From Ornithinibacillus bavariensis (GTDB taxonomy: Bacteria; Bacillota; Bacilli; Bacillales; Amphibacillaceae), in assembly GCF_018333235.1 (NCBI RefSeq), contig NZ_BORP01000004.1:271434-335433 (forward strand): DNA of 64,000 nt, read 5' to 3'. Below the pieces are notes generated by a model. It saw only the letters and a program-made list of their open reading frames with translations. It was not told the DNA's origin and made no database searches. A program made the position numbers and the translations under genes. Below are positions 25,671 to 34,893 of the stretch, piece by piece; position 1 is the stretch's first letter; each line of letters starts with the position of its first letter.

Positions 25671-28307
25671 TTACTTTGCATCATACCAACTATCGCCATA
25701 AGCATATTCTGCCTTTAATGGTACAAGTAGCTCAACGGTTTGCTCCATCATGGCCGGAACAATTTCTTTCAGTTTCTCTAGTTCTTCCTTTGGAGCCTCT
25801 AAGATTAATTCGTCATGAACCTGAAGCAGCATTCTAGCTTGCATCTTTTCATCGATGAGTTTTTCATGTAAGTCAATCATAGCCTTCTTAATGATATCAG
25901 CAGCTGTTCCTTGAATTGGCGTGTTCATCGCTGTTCTTTCTGCAAAACTACGAAGATTAAAGTTTCTGCTCGTGATATCAGGTAAATATCTTCTTCTATT
26001 CATTAATGTCGTGACATAACCTTTATGCTTGGCTTCCTGAACGATATCATCCATATAGGCCTTAACACCAGGATAACTAGCAAAATAGCGCTCGATAAAT
26101 TGCTTAGCTTCCTTACGGGTAATGCCTAGATTTTGCGAAAGACCGAAATCACTAATACCATAAACAATTCCAAAATTAACTGCTTTCGCCTGTCTTCTCA
26201 TATTCGAGGTGACTTCGTCTTCAGATACATGGAAAACGTCCATAGCTGTTTGCGTATGAATATCTTGTCCCTTTTTAAACGCAGCAATTAATTTTTCATC
26301 ATTTGCTATATGGGCTAACACTCGTAATTCAATTTGCGAGTAATCTGCAGCAAACATAATCCAGCCTTCCTGAGAAGGAACAAAAGCTTGTCTAATCTTT
26401 CTTCCCTCTTCTATTCGGATTGGAATGTTTTGTAAATTTGGATCGATTGAGCTCAATCTACCTGTTTGTGTTAATGCTTGATTATAGCGAGTATGAATTT
26501 TGCTTGTCTTTTTGTCTACAACCTTTAATAAACCTTCAATATAGGTTGACTGAAGTTTTCCTAATTGACGATACAATAGAATTTTGGGGATAATCTCATG
26601 CTCATGTTGCAGTTGCTCTAAAACATCTGCAGCAGTCGAATAGCCTGTTTTTGTTTTCTTAACTACCGGCAAGCCCAATTTTTCAAATAAGATTGGACCT
26701 AACTGCTTAGGAGAATTTAAATTAAAGGTTTCTCCAGCAAGTTCATATATCTCTTTTTCAATTTCGCCTAACCGCTCTTTTAGTTCCGTACTCATTTGCT
26801 CGATACGTTCCACATCGAGTATAACACCTGTATGCTCCATCTCTCCTAAAATAAGTGCTAATGGCATTTCTAGTTCTTTTAATAATTCAAACTGTTCATT
26901 TGCTCGTAGCTCTTCTTCCATTTTCTCTTTTAGTGTGAACAAAAGCATGGTTTTCCGTACGATATGGTCAGCTAGCACCTCTTGGTCTGGTACTTTCATT
27001 TTTGCTCCCTTACCATATACTTCTTCATCATATAGAACCGTCTTTAATCCTATACGATGTCCAATTGCTGGAATATCATGATTATTCTCAGAAGGATCTA
27101 GTAAATAAGACGCGAGCAATACATCAAAGGTCATGCCTTTCAAATGAATTCCCTTTTTCCAAAGAGAAACTAACGACTGTTTTGCATCAAAGACAATTTT
27201 TCTTTGCTTTTCGTCTTCTGCCCAAGTTTTAAAAGCTTCTGATTGAAGTGCAATATCTGTAGGAATAAAATATGCATGTTTGCTATTCACTACTCCTATT
27301 CCCTCAATAGGTGCAGTATGATAACTATCCGTTAATATTTCAACAATTAATGCTTCTTCACCAGTAAACATATCTTCTTGAACCTTGTCTACTATTTGGA
27401 AATCTATTGCTTCAAACTCATTCGTTGATTCCTCTATGGCTACATCTGAGCCAACTCTATCAAGTAGGGATTGGAAGCCTAAATCCTTAAAGATGCTAGT
27501 CAAATCCTGAGGAGCAAAACCATCATATTGGAGATCTTCTAATTGTATCTCAACTGGAGACACACAATTAATCGTTGCAAGTTCTTTACTCATAAATGCA
27601 TCTTCTTTATGATTGGTTAAGTTTTCTTTTAATTTCTTGCCACTTATTTCATCTAAATGATCATAAACATTTTCTAATGTTTTATACTCTTTTAGTAGCT
27701 TTGTGGCAGTCTTTTCTCCAACTCCAGGTACTCCAGGAATATTGTCTGAGCTATCACCCATTAGCGCCTTTAAATCGATAATTTGATCTGGTGTTAACTC
27801 CATCTTTTCAACCATATATTCTGGAGTATATGCTTCAACTTCACTTATACCCTTTTTCGTAACATTAACGGTTACATGCTCGGATACAAGTTGTAACATA
27901 TCCTTATCACCGGAAATAACCTGAACATCCCACTTCTTTTCTTTCGCTTGTATAGCTAATGTACCAATAATATCATCAGCCTCATATTGGTCTAGCTCAT
28001 AATGACGAATTTGAAATGCGTTAAGTAATTCTCTTACTAGTGGAAACTGTTCAGACAACTCTGGTGGTGTCTTTTGGCGTCCACCTTTATACTCCTTAAA
28101 CGTGCTATGTCTAAATGTTGTCTTCCCAGCATCAAATGCTACTAAAATATGTGTCGGCTTTTGCTCCTCTAAAATACGTAAGAGCATTGTTGTAAATCCA
28201 TACACTGCATTTGTATATACTCCCCTATCATTGTTTAATAGTGGAAGAGCAAAAAACGCACGGTATGTAATACTGTTACCATCAATTAGTACTAATTTTT
28301 CCGCCAA
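25671..28307 (-). CDS. polA: DNA polymerase I
   Basis: 878 residues. N-terminal 5' nuclease (about 1-290, ALMGDSSDNIPGVPGVGEKTATKLL), a 3'-5' exonuclease-like domain (about 310-470) in which the catalytic carboxylates of the E. coli enzyme are not seen (VEILTDSYH), as in Bacillus, and the family A polymerase domain: motif A DYSQIELRVL, motif B RRQAKAVNFGIVYG, motif C LLQVHDELILEAP. Acts in Okazaki fragment processing and repair. The length is normal, with no intein. Confidence 0.97.
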   Translation of the reverse strand: MAEKLVLIDGNSITYRAFFALPLLNNDRGVYTNAVYGFTTMLLRILEEQKPTHILVAFDAGKTTFRHSTFKEYKGGRQKTPPELSEQFPLVRELLNAFQIRHYELDQYEADDIIGTLAIQAKEKKWDVQVISGDKDMLQLVSEHVTVNVTKKGISEVEAYTPEYMVEKMELTPDQIIDLKALMGDSSDNIPGVPGVGEKTATKLLKEYKTLENVYDHLDEISGKKLKENLTNHKEDAFMSKELATINCVSPVEIQLEDLQYDGFAPQDLTSIFKDLGFQSLLDRVGSDVAIEESTNEFEAIDFQIVDKVQEDMFTGEEALIVEILTDSYHTAPIEGIGVVNSKHAYFIPTDIALQSEAFKTWAEDEKQRKIVFDAKQSLVSLWKKGIHLKGMTFDVLLASYLLDPSENNHDIPAIGHRIGLKTVLYDEEVYGKGAKMKVPDQEVLADHIVRKTMLLFTLKEKMEEELRANEQFELLKELEMPLALILGEMEHTGVILDVERIEQMSTELKERLGEIEKEIYELAGETFNLNSPKQLGPILFEKLGLPVVKKTKTGYSTAADVLEQLQHEHEIIPKILLYRQLGKLQSTYIEGLLKVVDKKTSKIHTRYNQALTQTGRLSSIDPNLQNIPIRIEEGRKIRQAFVPSQEGWIMFAADYSQIELRVLAHIANDEKLIAAFKKGQDIHTQTAMDVFHVSEDEVTSNMRRQAKAVNFGIVYGISDFGLSQNLGITRKEAKQFIERYFASYPGVKAYMDDIVQEAKHKGYVTTLMNRRRYLPDITSRNFNLRSFAERTAMNTPIQGTAADIIKKAMIDLHEKLIDEKMQARMLLQVHDELILEAPKEELEKLKEIVPAMMEQTVELLVPLKAEYAYGDSWYDAK

Positions 28308-28371
28308 TTGTTATTCCTCCTTACACGACAAGTCTACTTGCATCTATTCTACCATTACTATTTCGATAGGT

Positions 28372-28409
28372 AAAAAAATTTAGAAGCATCCCTAAAGCGG
28401 AATGCTTCT
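28372..28409 (-). terminator. Terminator of phoPR
   Basis: Stem AGAAGCAT/ATGCTTCT (28382-28389, 28402-28409), overlapping the phoR stop codon, with AAATTTTTTTACC on the minus-strand 3' side. Confidence 0.8.
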
Positions 28410-29770
28410 CATTTTGGAAAATATAGATGAAAAGTAGTTCCAGTATTTAATTCACTCTCTACTTCAATCATTCCCTTATGCAGCTCGACAATATGCTTCA
28501 CAATTGCAAGCCCAAGGCCAGTACCACCTGTATTACGGCTTCGAGCTTTATCTACCCGATAAAAGCGTTCAAAAATTCTAGGTAGCTCTTCCTTTGGAAT
28601 GCCGATTCCTGTATCCTTCACGCATAGATGGATAAAATCCTGTTCTTCCTTAACGTTTAACGTGACTCTTCCATCCTTGGGTGTATAGTTTATCGCATTT
28701 GCGACTAGATTAATCATAACCTGCTTAATTCCATTTAAATCTGCAAGAAAATCTATTTCAGAGTCATTGTCAATGATTAGTTGAATACCTTTTTGATCAG
28801 CCTGCTGTTTTAAAACTGGGATAACATCATCTATCAGCTTTCGGGTATTTACCAAAGTAAGCTCCAGTTTGGAATCTTCATTTTCCAACTTTGACAACGT
28901 TAATAAATCCTGTATTAATGATTGTAGCCGTCTACTCTCTTCATTAATAATACCTAGAAATTGTCTCGCTATTTCCTTATCTTTTAAATCATCATCTAAT
29001 AGCGTTTCGGAAAATCCTCGAATAGAAGTTATTGGGGTTTTCAGCTCATGAGAAACATTTGCTACAAAATCCTTACGCATTACTTCAAGTTGCTTCAAAT
29101 CAGAAATATCATACAAGACTAGTACAACACCTTTTATAATATTACGCTCATCAAATATAGGTGCTGAAACTATTTCAAAATACTGTTTTACCTCAGCATC
29201 AAGCGTAACAAAATCCTTTACATTCTCTTCATATAAAAAGGTTTGCTGGATTGTTTTGTGAAGTTTCTCCTGCTCCATTACATCATAATATAAATATCCA
29301 ATATAATCCTTCTCCAGCTTCCCAAAAATGGATAAAAACTTCTTGTTGACTAGGTGTATATATCCTTTTTCATCGATCAACACTAGCCCACTCTGAATAT
29401 TTTCAATTACTGTAGTTAATTGTTCTGCAACTATCTTTTCATGAATGGAGATTTCACTAAGACTTCTTGCAAGTGAATTAATTTTCATCAGCAAAGATGC
29501 CATACTTCCACTCACTGGATGATGCATTCTGGCTCGAAAGTTCCCTTTTACTAGTTCATCTAAAGTTACTGTTGCTTTCTCAATTGGTTTAATGTATTTA
29601 TCATAAATGTAATGAAGCAAGGACATAAAAACTACAAATTCGGTCAGCAAAACAAGCAACAGGACAAACAGATTATTCGTAAATTGGCTTAAAACGATTC
29701 CAGTTACAATTAAGGTAATCATTACAATGATTACTAAGTTTAGAAATGGTTTTATCGTAGTGAACTTCAC
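28409..29770 (-). CDS. phoR: Sensor histidine kinase PhoR (short form, no extracytoplasmic domain)
   Basis: 453 residues. Two transmembrane helices (about 9-29 and 34-55) are separated by only a few residues. Then come HAMP (56-108), a PAS domain (about 118-225), HisKA with FVANVSHELKTPITSIRG (phosphorylated His) and HATPase_c with NLVANAINYTP, DTGIGIP and GTGLGLAIV. B. subtilis PhoR (579 residues) has a large extracytoplasmic domain here that is missing, so sensing must be intramembrane or cytoplasmic. It overlaps phoP by 4 bp. Confidence 0.92.
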   Translation of the reverse strand: MKFTTIKPFLNLVIIVMITLIVTGIVLSQFTNNLFVLLLVLLTEFVVFMSLLHYIYDKYIKPIEKATVTLDELVKGNFRARMHHPVSGSMASLLMKINSLARSLSEISIHEKIVAEQLTTVIENIQSGLVLIDEKGYIHLVNKKFLSIFGKLEKDYIGYLYYDVMEQEKLHKTIQQTFLYEENVKDFVTLDAEVKQYFEIVSAPIFDERNIIKGVVLVLYDISDLKQLEVMRKDFVANVSHELKTPITSIRGFSETLLDDDLKDKEIARQFLGIINEESRRLQSLIQDLLTLSKLENEDSKLELTLVNTRKLIDDVIPVLKQQADQKGIQLIIDNDSEIDFLADLNGIKQVMINLVANAINYTPKDGRVTLNVKEEQDFIHLCVKDTGIGIPKEELPRIFERFYRVDKARSRNTGGTGLGLAIVKHIVELHKGMIEVESELNTGTTFHLYFPK

Positions 29771-30459
29771 GTCGGATCCTCCATTTTATAACCAAGTCCA
29801 CGAATCGTCTTAATATAAATCGGCTTTTTCGTATTGGGTTCAATTTTCTCACGTAAATGACTAACATGAACATCAACAATTCGAGTATCCCCAACAAAGT
29901 CATAATCCCAAACTGCACTTAATAACTGGTCCCGTGATAAAACTCGATCCTTATTCTTAGCAAGATAATACAGTAATTCAAACTCTTTACGAGTAAAAGC
30001 AAGGACTTCTTCATCCTTCTCCGCTTCATAACGTTCCGGATAGATAATTAAGTCGCCAATTTTTATACGAGTGGTTGGATTAATACTAGAAGTAGTGGTC
30101 CTTCTTAAAATTGCTTTGATACGTGCAATTACTTCCTTTGGACTAAATGGTTTTGTTAAATAATCATCCGCCCCAATTTCTAAACCAAGTATTTTATCAA
30201 ACTCTTCATCCCGAGCTGTTAGCATTAAAACTGGTGTATCTATTTTATTTCTTCTTAATTGCTTACATACTTCAATTCCATCCATTTCAGGGAGCATTAA
30301 ATCCAGAATGATAAAATCATAATTGTTTTTATCGGTTTTTCGAATTGCCTCTAAACCATCATAGGCAACATCCGTAACAAAACCAGCCTTCTCTAAATTG
30401 AATTTTAATAACGTTACAATTGATGCCTCGTCATCAACAATCAAAACCTTTTCATTCAT
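29767..30459 (-). CDS. phoP: Response regulator PhoP
   Basis: 230 residues of the OmpR/PhoB family. Receiver domain with acidic pocket VDDEAS, phospho-acceptor Asp in FIILDLMLPEMDG and Lys in LTKPFSP; winged-helix DNA-binding domain from about 130 (EFELLYYLAKN, HVSHLREKIEPN, TIRGLGYKME). It controls the phosphate-starvation response with PhoR. I use the ATG at 30459 (MNEKVLIVDD); the ATG at 30468 sits on its own ribosome site. In B. subtilis mdh lies just upstream; here an ABC-F locus intervenes. Confidence 0.93.
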   Translation of the reverse strand: MNEKVLIVDDEASIVTLLKFNLEKAGFVTDVAYDGLEAIRKTDKNNYDFIILDLMLPEMDGIEVCKQLRRNKIDTPVLMLTARDEEFDKILGLEIGADDYLTKPFSPKEVIARIKAILRRTTTSSINPTTRIKIGDLIIYPERYEAEKDEEVLAFTRKEFELLYYLAKNKDRVLSRDQLLSAVWDYDFVGDTRIVDVHVSHLREKIEPNTKKPIYIKTIRGLGYKMEDPT

Positions 30460-30596
30460 GCAATCCATTCCCCATTTCTATTTTTAATAGGAAAAGCTTT
30501 ATATATATATATTTATCTTACAATGAATGCTTGGGAAAGAAAATCAAAGAGCCTATTTGTAAAGAAAACTTTATAATTGTTTGAAATTGTTTGCTT

Positions 30597-32061
30597 TTAA
30601 TTAATTTTTCGTATCGTATGTGCGATTGGGTTAATTTCATATTGTATATCAGCAATCCCTTGAACGAATGATTTGTCATGCGACGTAAAAATAATCATTC
30701 CTTCATATCCTTGACAATACATCTCTAGTGCAGTCATGGTAGGAATATCCAAAAAATTAGTTGGTTCATCTAATAACAAAATATTGTAATCACCAAGAAA
30801 CAATTGACAAAGCTGTAATCGGATTATTTCCCCACCACTTAGTGAGCTAATTTTCTTTGTTATATCCATTTCTGAAAACAGCATGTTATGGAGAACACTT
30901 CTTACAAAGCCCTCTTTATGATTAGTATGTTGTTTTATAAATGATAGTACCGTTTCATCACTTTTCTCACGATAACTCATTTGCTGAAAAAAGCCAATCC
31001 TAGCTTTCGGAGATAGAATAAGTCCATCCCCTTTTTTTTGCTATATGTTGTAGCAAGGAACTTTTACCAGCACCATTTGGGCCAGTAATTGCAATTCTCT
31101 TTCCTAATGGAAATTGGAAACTGACATTATTTAGTAGGTGTTTCTTTCCTCTACTTAGACTAAGTTTCTCTGCAATAATAGGGTATTTATTGTTCAGTTC
31201 CAATGCTTTGGATAATGGAAAAGAAATCCTTTTTTCTCCTCTCAACGGTTCAACTGGATGAAGCTTTTCTATTCTATTTGCAATAGATTTTGCTGCACGA
31301 TACATATTCTTTTGACTAGTACCTTTCGATTTAGTTTTACCTAGTCGACTTGGCTTTTCCTTTTTCTGTGTTTTTTTATCTGTTCTCATCATTTTTTGAG
31401 CCCTTACCATTTTATCTTGGACTGCTGTTTCTAACCTACTTCGTTCTTTTTCATAAATTTTTTGTTCATGAATTTTTTGTTCCTTCTCCTTTACTTTTTG
31501 TGATGCATATGATGAATAATTTCCGGAATAGACCTTGACTGTACCATCAGCAATCTCCCAAATTGTCGTAACCAAGTTATCTAGAAGACTTCTGTCGTGG
31601 CTGACAATTACCATTGCACCATAATAATTTCTAAGCTGTTCCGTAAGGAAGGTAATTCCTTCTTGGTCTAAATGTGTAGTAGGTTCATCGATTAATAGTG
31701 CTTCATGGTAACCAGTAAATAAGTGGGAAAGTTTTAATTTTGTCTGCTCTCCCCCACTATAATTTTTATTTAGATTACTAATGTGAAGCTTTGAAAGTAA
31801 AGTAGCATCCACTGATTCTACCAACTTATTCGGTATTTCTAACTGAGAGAAATATGCATGTTTAACAAACCGCTTTACACATCCTTTATTAGGTTGAATG
31901 GTGCCTGCCAATAATTTTAGTAAAGTACTTTTCCCCACTCCGTTCCTTCCAACAATTCCAATTCGGTTAAACTGATGGACAGCTAAGTGATCAATGTTTA
32001 GTATCTCCTTATCACGAAATGATAAGCTGACATCCTCCATTAGGAATACAATATTATCCAT
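30597..32061 (-). pseudogene. Msr(A)-type ABC-F ribosomal protection protein, interrupted by one-base frameshift
   Basis: Two minus-strand frames make one tandem-ATPase ABC-F protein. The first (32061-31000) has Walker A VGRNGVGKST, signature YSGGEQTKLKLS, Walker B LLIDEPTTHLD, the basic inter-domain linker (about 195-270) and second Walker A GPNGAGKSS. It stops 20 codons later. The second (30980-30597) has signature SLSGGE, Walker B LLLDEPTNFLD and switch FTSHDKSF. Removing one A from the A8 run at 31032-31039 joins them through LILSPKARIGFFQQ into 487 residues, the length of Msr(A) (488) and similar to it throughout. Such proteins free ribosomes from macrolides or related drugs. Broken, mis-sequenced or slippage-rescued: undecided. 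Confidence 0.88.
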
Positions 32062-32331
32062 AAAAAAACCTCCTACAGTTTATTGAATCTGTGAGAAGGC
32101 TGAGGATATAGTATCAATAAGATATTAGCTTTATAGCTATAAGAAAAAAAGAAAGCGCTAAGAATGACGCCTTCCTTTAACCTTTTTTCAAGAACTATTT
32201 TAGAGTTTGTTAAAAGTGAACAGACTATTCCCGTTACCTTGTCTCACAGACAGGTCTTTGAACGTATAAAATTACGAGTTCAAAGTAGGAAAACGTAGTC
32301 TCACGATTAACAACCCTCCTAACATTATTAT
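32062..32331 (-). promoter_or_regulatory. Antibiotic-responsive attenuator leader of the ABC-F gene
   Basis: The 270-nt minus-strand leader holds the small ORF at 32272-32304, an 8-bp hairpin joining leader codons 7-9 (32278-32285) to 32256-32263, a second hairpin (32237-32243 with 32249-32254), and an intrinsic terminator: GAAGGCG/CGCTTTC (32151-32157, 32168-32174), followed by seven Ts. AGGAGG then precedes the ABC-F ATG. The arrangement is that of drug-stalled ribosome control by transcription attenuation known for Msr/Vga/Vml and Erm genes. Confidence 0.8.
32272..32304 (-). CDS. Ten-residue leader peptide MRLRFPTLNS (ErmD-leader-like)
   Basis: GTG start at 32302-32304 with AGGAGG 10 nt upstream; TAA stop at 32272-32274. 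The peptide MRLRFPTLNS contains the Arg-Leu-Arg macrolide arrest motif and is nearly identical to the end of the ErmD leader peptide (MRLRFPTLNQ). Macrolide-bound ribosomes stall at RLR, so translation of this ORF is likely the sensor for the downstream attenuator. Confidence 0.82.
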   Translation of the reverse strand: MRLRFPTLNS

Positions 32332-32338
32332 TAAAGGT

Positions 32339-32367
32339 ATAGTATATAATGTAAGCTCGATTGTCAA
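32339..32367 (-). promoter_or_regulatory. Sigma-A promoter of the ABC-F locus
   Basis: Minus-strand TTGACA (32362-32367), 17-bp spacer, TACTAT (32339-32344), about 20 bp upstream of the leader peptide's ribosome site. The 32368-32540 stretch shows nothing else recognisable. Confidence 0.7.
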
Positions 32368-32540
32368 TAGGTAGTAGCACTGTCTGCAAATATTAGATTA
32401 GTATTATACTTAAGGCTTGTACATAGTTAGAAAGGGATATTTCACTTTTCTTGGTTTTTTCTGTTAAAAATACTCAATATATGTCAGATTCTCTGACGGC
32501 ACAAGGTCTTATCTCAAAAAAACTCTATAATACAGCCTAC

Positions 32541-32580
32541 AAAAAAGCTTCATCCTCATAATTGAAAGGATGAAGCATCA
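32541..32580 (-). terminator. Terminator of citZ-icd-mdh
   Basis: Perfect stem GCTTCATCCT/AGGATGAAGC (32548-32557, 32568-32577), with TTTTTTG on the minus-strand 3' side. Confidence 0.88.
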
Positions 32581-32584
32581 TTAT

Positions 32585-33523
32585 TTATTCTAGGACCTTT
32601 AAAACATTCTTAACAGAATCAGCTGATTTATCAAGAGCTGTTTTTTCGTCATCTGTTAATTCTAACTCGATAATTTTTTCAATACCATTTGCGCCAAGAA
32701 TTGTTGGTACTCCAAGGTAGATATTCTGGTAACCATACTCACCTTCAAGATAAGCTATAGCAGGTAGGATACGGCGCTGATCTTTTAATATTGCCTCTGC
32801 CATTACCGTCAGTGAAGCGGCAGGAGCGTAATACGCGCTACCGTTTCCTAGTAGGCTAACAATTTCTCCCCCACCGGTTCTAGTTCGAGCAACAATCTCA
32901 TCTAAGCGTTCTTTTGCTATTATTTTTTCTAAAGGAATACCACCAGCATAAGAGTACCGAATGAGTGGCACCATATCATCACCATGGCCACCTAATACAA
33001 ACCCGGTTATATCCTTAACAGATATATTTAACTCTTGTGCAATAAAAGTTCGGAAACGAGCCGTATCTAAAACTCCTGATTGACCAATAACACGTTCTTT
33101 CGGGAATCCAGATTCTTTATAGACTGTATATGTCATAGCATCAACAGGATTTGTTAAAACGACAATAATAGTATTTGGAGAATACGTTACAATTTCTTTC
33201 GTTACGGACTTCATGATTTTGGCATTTGTATTGACTAAATCATCTCGACTCATGCCAGGTTTTCTAGCGATGCCTGCTGTAATGATAACCAAATCTGAAT
33301 CCTTTGTTTCTTCATAATTTGAAGTTCCAATAATGTTAGCATCGAAGCCTTGTACTGGACTTGCTTCTAGCATATCTAACGCTTTTCCTTTAGTTGGATC
33401 TTCCATACTTGGAATATCCACTAATATAATATCTCCTAGCTCCTTTTGAGCAAGCATTAAAGCTGTCGTTGCCCCCGTAAAACCAGATCCAATGACTGAA
33501 ATCTTGTTGCGCTTGTTTCCCAT
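32585..33523 (-). CDS. mdh: Malate dehydrogenase
   Basis: 312 residues, LDH-like MDH. Glycine motif [17 protein letters not shown]-binding Asp in ILVDIPS, substrate Args in [12 protein letters not shown] and catalytic His in [14 protein letters not shown]. It oxidises malate to oxaloacetate. Last of three TCA genes, 18 bp after icd. MGNKRNK start with GGAGG upstream. Confidence 0.97.
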   Translation of the reverse strand: MGNKRNKISVIGSGFTGATTALMLAQKELGDIILVDIPSMEDPTKGKALDMLEASPVQGFDANIIGTSNYEETKDSDLVIITAGIARKPGMSRDDLVNTNAKIMKSVTKEIVTYSPNTIIVVLTNPVDAMTYTVYKESGFPKERVIGQSGVLDTARFRTFIAQELNISVKDITGFVLGGHGDDMVPLIRYSYAGGIPLEKIIAKERLDEIVARTRTGGGEIVSLLGNGSAYYAPAASLTVMAEAILKDQRRILPAIAYLEGEYGYQNIYLGVPTILGANGIEKIIELELTDDEKTALDKSADSVKNVLKVLE

Positions 33524-33541
33524 TGGTTTCCTCCTTTTGGA

Positions 33542-34813
33542 TTAGTCCATGTTCTTAATTAATTCAGTACCAAACTCAGAACATTTCACTTCAGTTGCAC
33601 CATCCATTAAACGAGCAAAGTCATAAGTTACGACTTTAGAAGCGATTGTCTTATCCATTGCTTTCGTAATTAAATCAGCTGCTTCTCTCCATCCAAGATG
33701 CTCAAGCATTAATACCCCTGATAGAATTACGGAAGAAGGGTTTACTTTATCTAAGCCAGCGTATTTTGGAGCTGTTCCATGGGTAGCTTCAAAAATAGCA
33801 TGACCAGTATTGTAATTAATATTTGCTCCTGGAGCAATACCAATTCCACCAACCTGCGCAGCTAAGGCATCAGAGATATAATCTCCGTTTAAGTTCATAG
33901 TAGCTACAACGTCAAATTCTGTTGGACGAGTAAGGATTTGTTGTAGGAAAATATCTGCAATAGAATCTTTAACAATAATTTTCCCTGCTTTTACAGCTTC
34001 ATCCTGAGCTTTGTTAGCAGCATCCTTACCATCTTTTTCAGCGATACGGTCATATTCTGCCCATGTGAATACTTTATCACCAAACTCTGCTTCTGCAACT
34101 TCATAGCCCCAGCCTTTAAATGCACCTTCTGTAAATTTCATAATGTTACCTTTATGAACTAAAGTAACACTCTTACGGCCTTCGTTAATTGCATACTGAA
34201 TAGCAGAACGAACAAGACGCTTAGTTCCTTCTTCTGAAACTGGTTTAATACCAATACCAGAAGTTTCTGGGAAACGAATTTTATGTACTCCCATCTCATT
34301 TTGAAGGAAGTTAATTACCTTTTTCACTTCATCAGAGCCTTTTTGCCATTCAATACCAGCATAGATATCCTCTGTGTTTTCACGGAAGATAACCATATCA
34401 ACATCCTCTGGACGTTTTACTGGCGATGGAACTCCTTCAAAATAACGAACTGGACGTAGGCAAGTAAATAGATCTAGTTCTTGACGTAGTGCTACGTTAA
34501 GAGAACGAATTCCCCCACCAATTGGTGTTGTAAGAGGACCTTTGATTGCAATTTTATATTCATCAATTTTATCTAATGTATCTTGTGGTAACCATTCACC
34601 AGTTTTATCAAACGCCTTTTGACCAGCATATACCTCTAACCATTCAATTTTTTTCGTTCCGTTATATGCCTTCTCAACAGCTGCTTCTAATACACGGCTT
34701 GCTGCTGCCCAAATATCTGGACCAGTTCCATCCCCCTCAATGAAAGGAATAATTGGGTTATTTGGTACATTTAGTTTACCATTTTCAACAACGATTTTTT
34801 CACCTTGTGCCAT
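33542..34813 (-). CDS. icd: Isocitrate dehydrogenase (NADP)
   Basis: 423 residues. Substrate serine loop [27 protein letters not shown], catalytic Tyr in [14 protein letters not shown], Lys in [17 protein letters not shown], metal Asps in [15 protein letters not shown] and the cofactor loop [18 protein letters not shown], which continues to residues consistent with NADP use. Converts isocitrate to 2-oxoglutarate. Middle of citZ-icd-mdh. Confidence 0.97.
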   Translation of the reverse strand: MAQGEKIVVENGKLNVPNNPIIPFIEGDGTGPDIWAAASRVLEAAVEKAYNGTKKIEWLEVYAGQKAFDKTGEWLPQDTLDKIDEYKIAIKGPLTTPIGGGIRSLNVALRQELDLFTCLRPVRYFEGVPSPVKRPEDVDMVIFRENTEDIYAGIEWQKGSDEVKKVINFLQNEMGVHKIRFPETSGIGIKPVSEEGTKRLVRSAIQYAINEGRKSVTLVHKGNIMKFTEGAFKGWGYEVAEAEFGDKVFTWAEYDRIAEKDGKDAANKAQDEAVKAGKIIVKDSIADIFLQQILTRPTEFDVVATMNLNGDYISDALAAQVGGIGIAPGANINYNTGHAIFEATHGTAPKYAGLDKVNPSSVILSGVLMLEHLGWREAADLITKAMDKTIASKVVTYDFARLMDGATEVKCSEFGTELIKNMD

Positions 34814-34850
34814 AATTTTCTCCTCCTAAATACTTATAGCTTATCATAAT

Positions 34851-34873
34851 AATAGCCGGAAGAACCGGCTATT
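34851..34873 (-). repeat. Intergenic hairpin between citZ and icd
   Basis: Perfect arms AATAGCCGG (34851-34859) and CCGGCTATT (34865-34873), followed on the minus strand by ATTATTATGAT. It may be a partial terminator or an mRNA processing/stability element that sets citZ above icd-mdh. Confidence 0.55.
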
Positions 34874-34893
34874 AGAACGAACTTCTCTTAATA

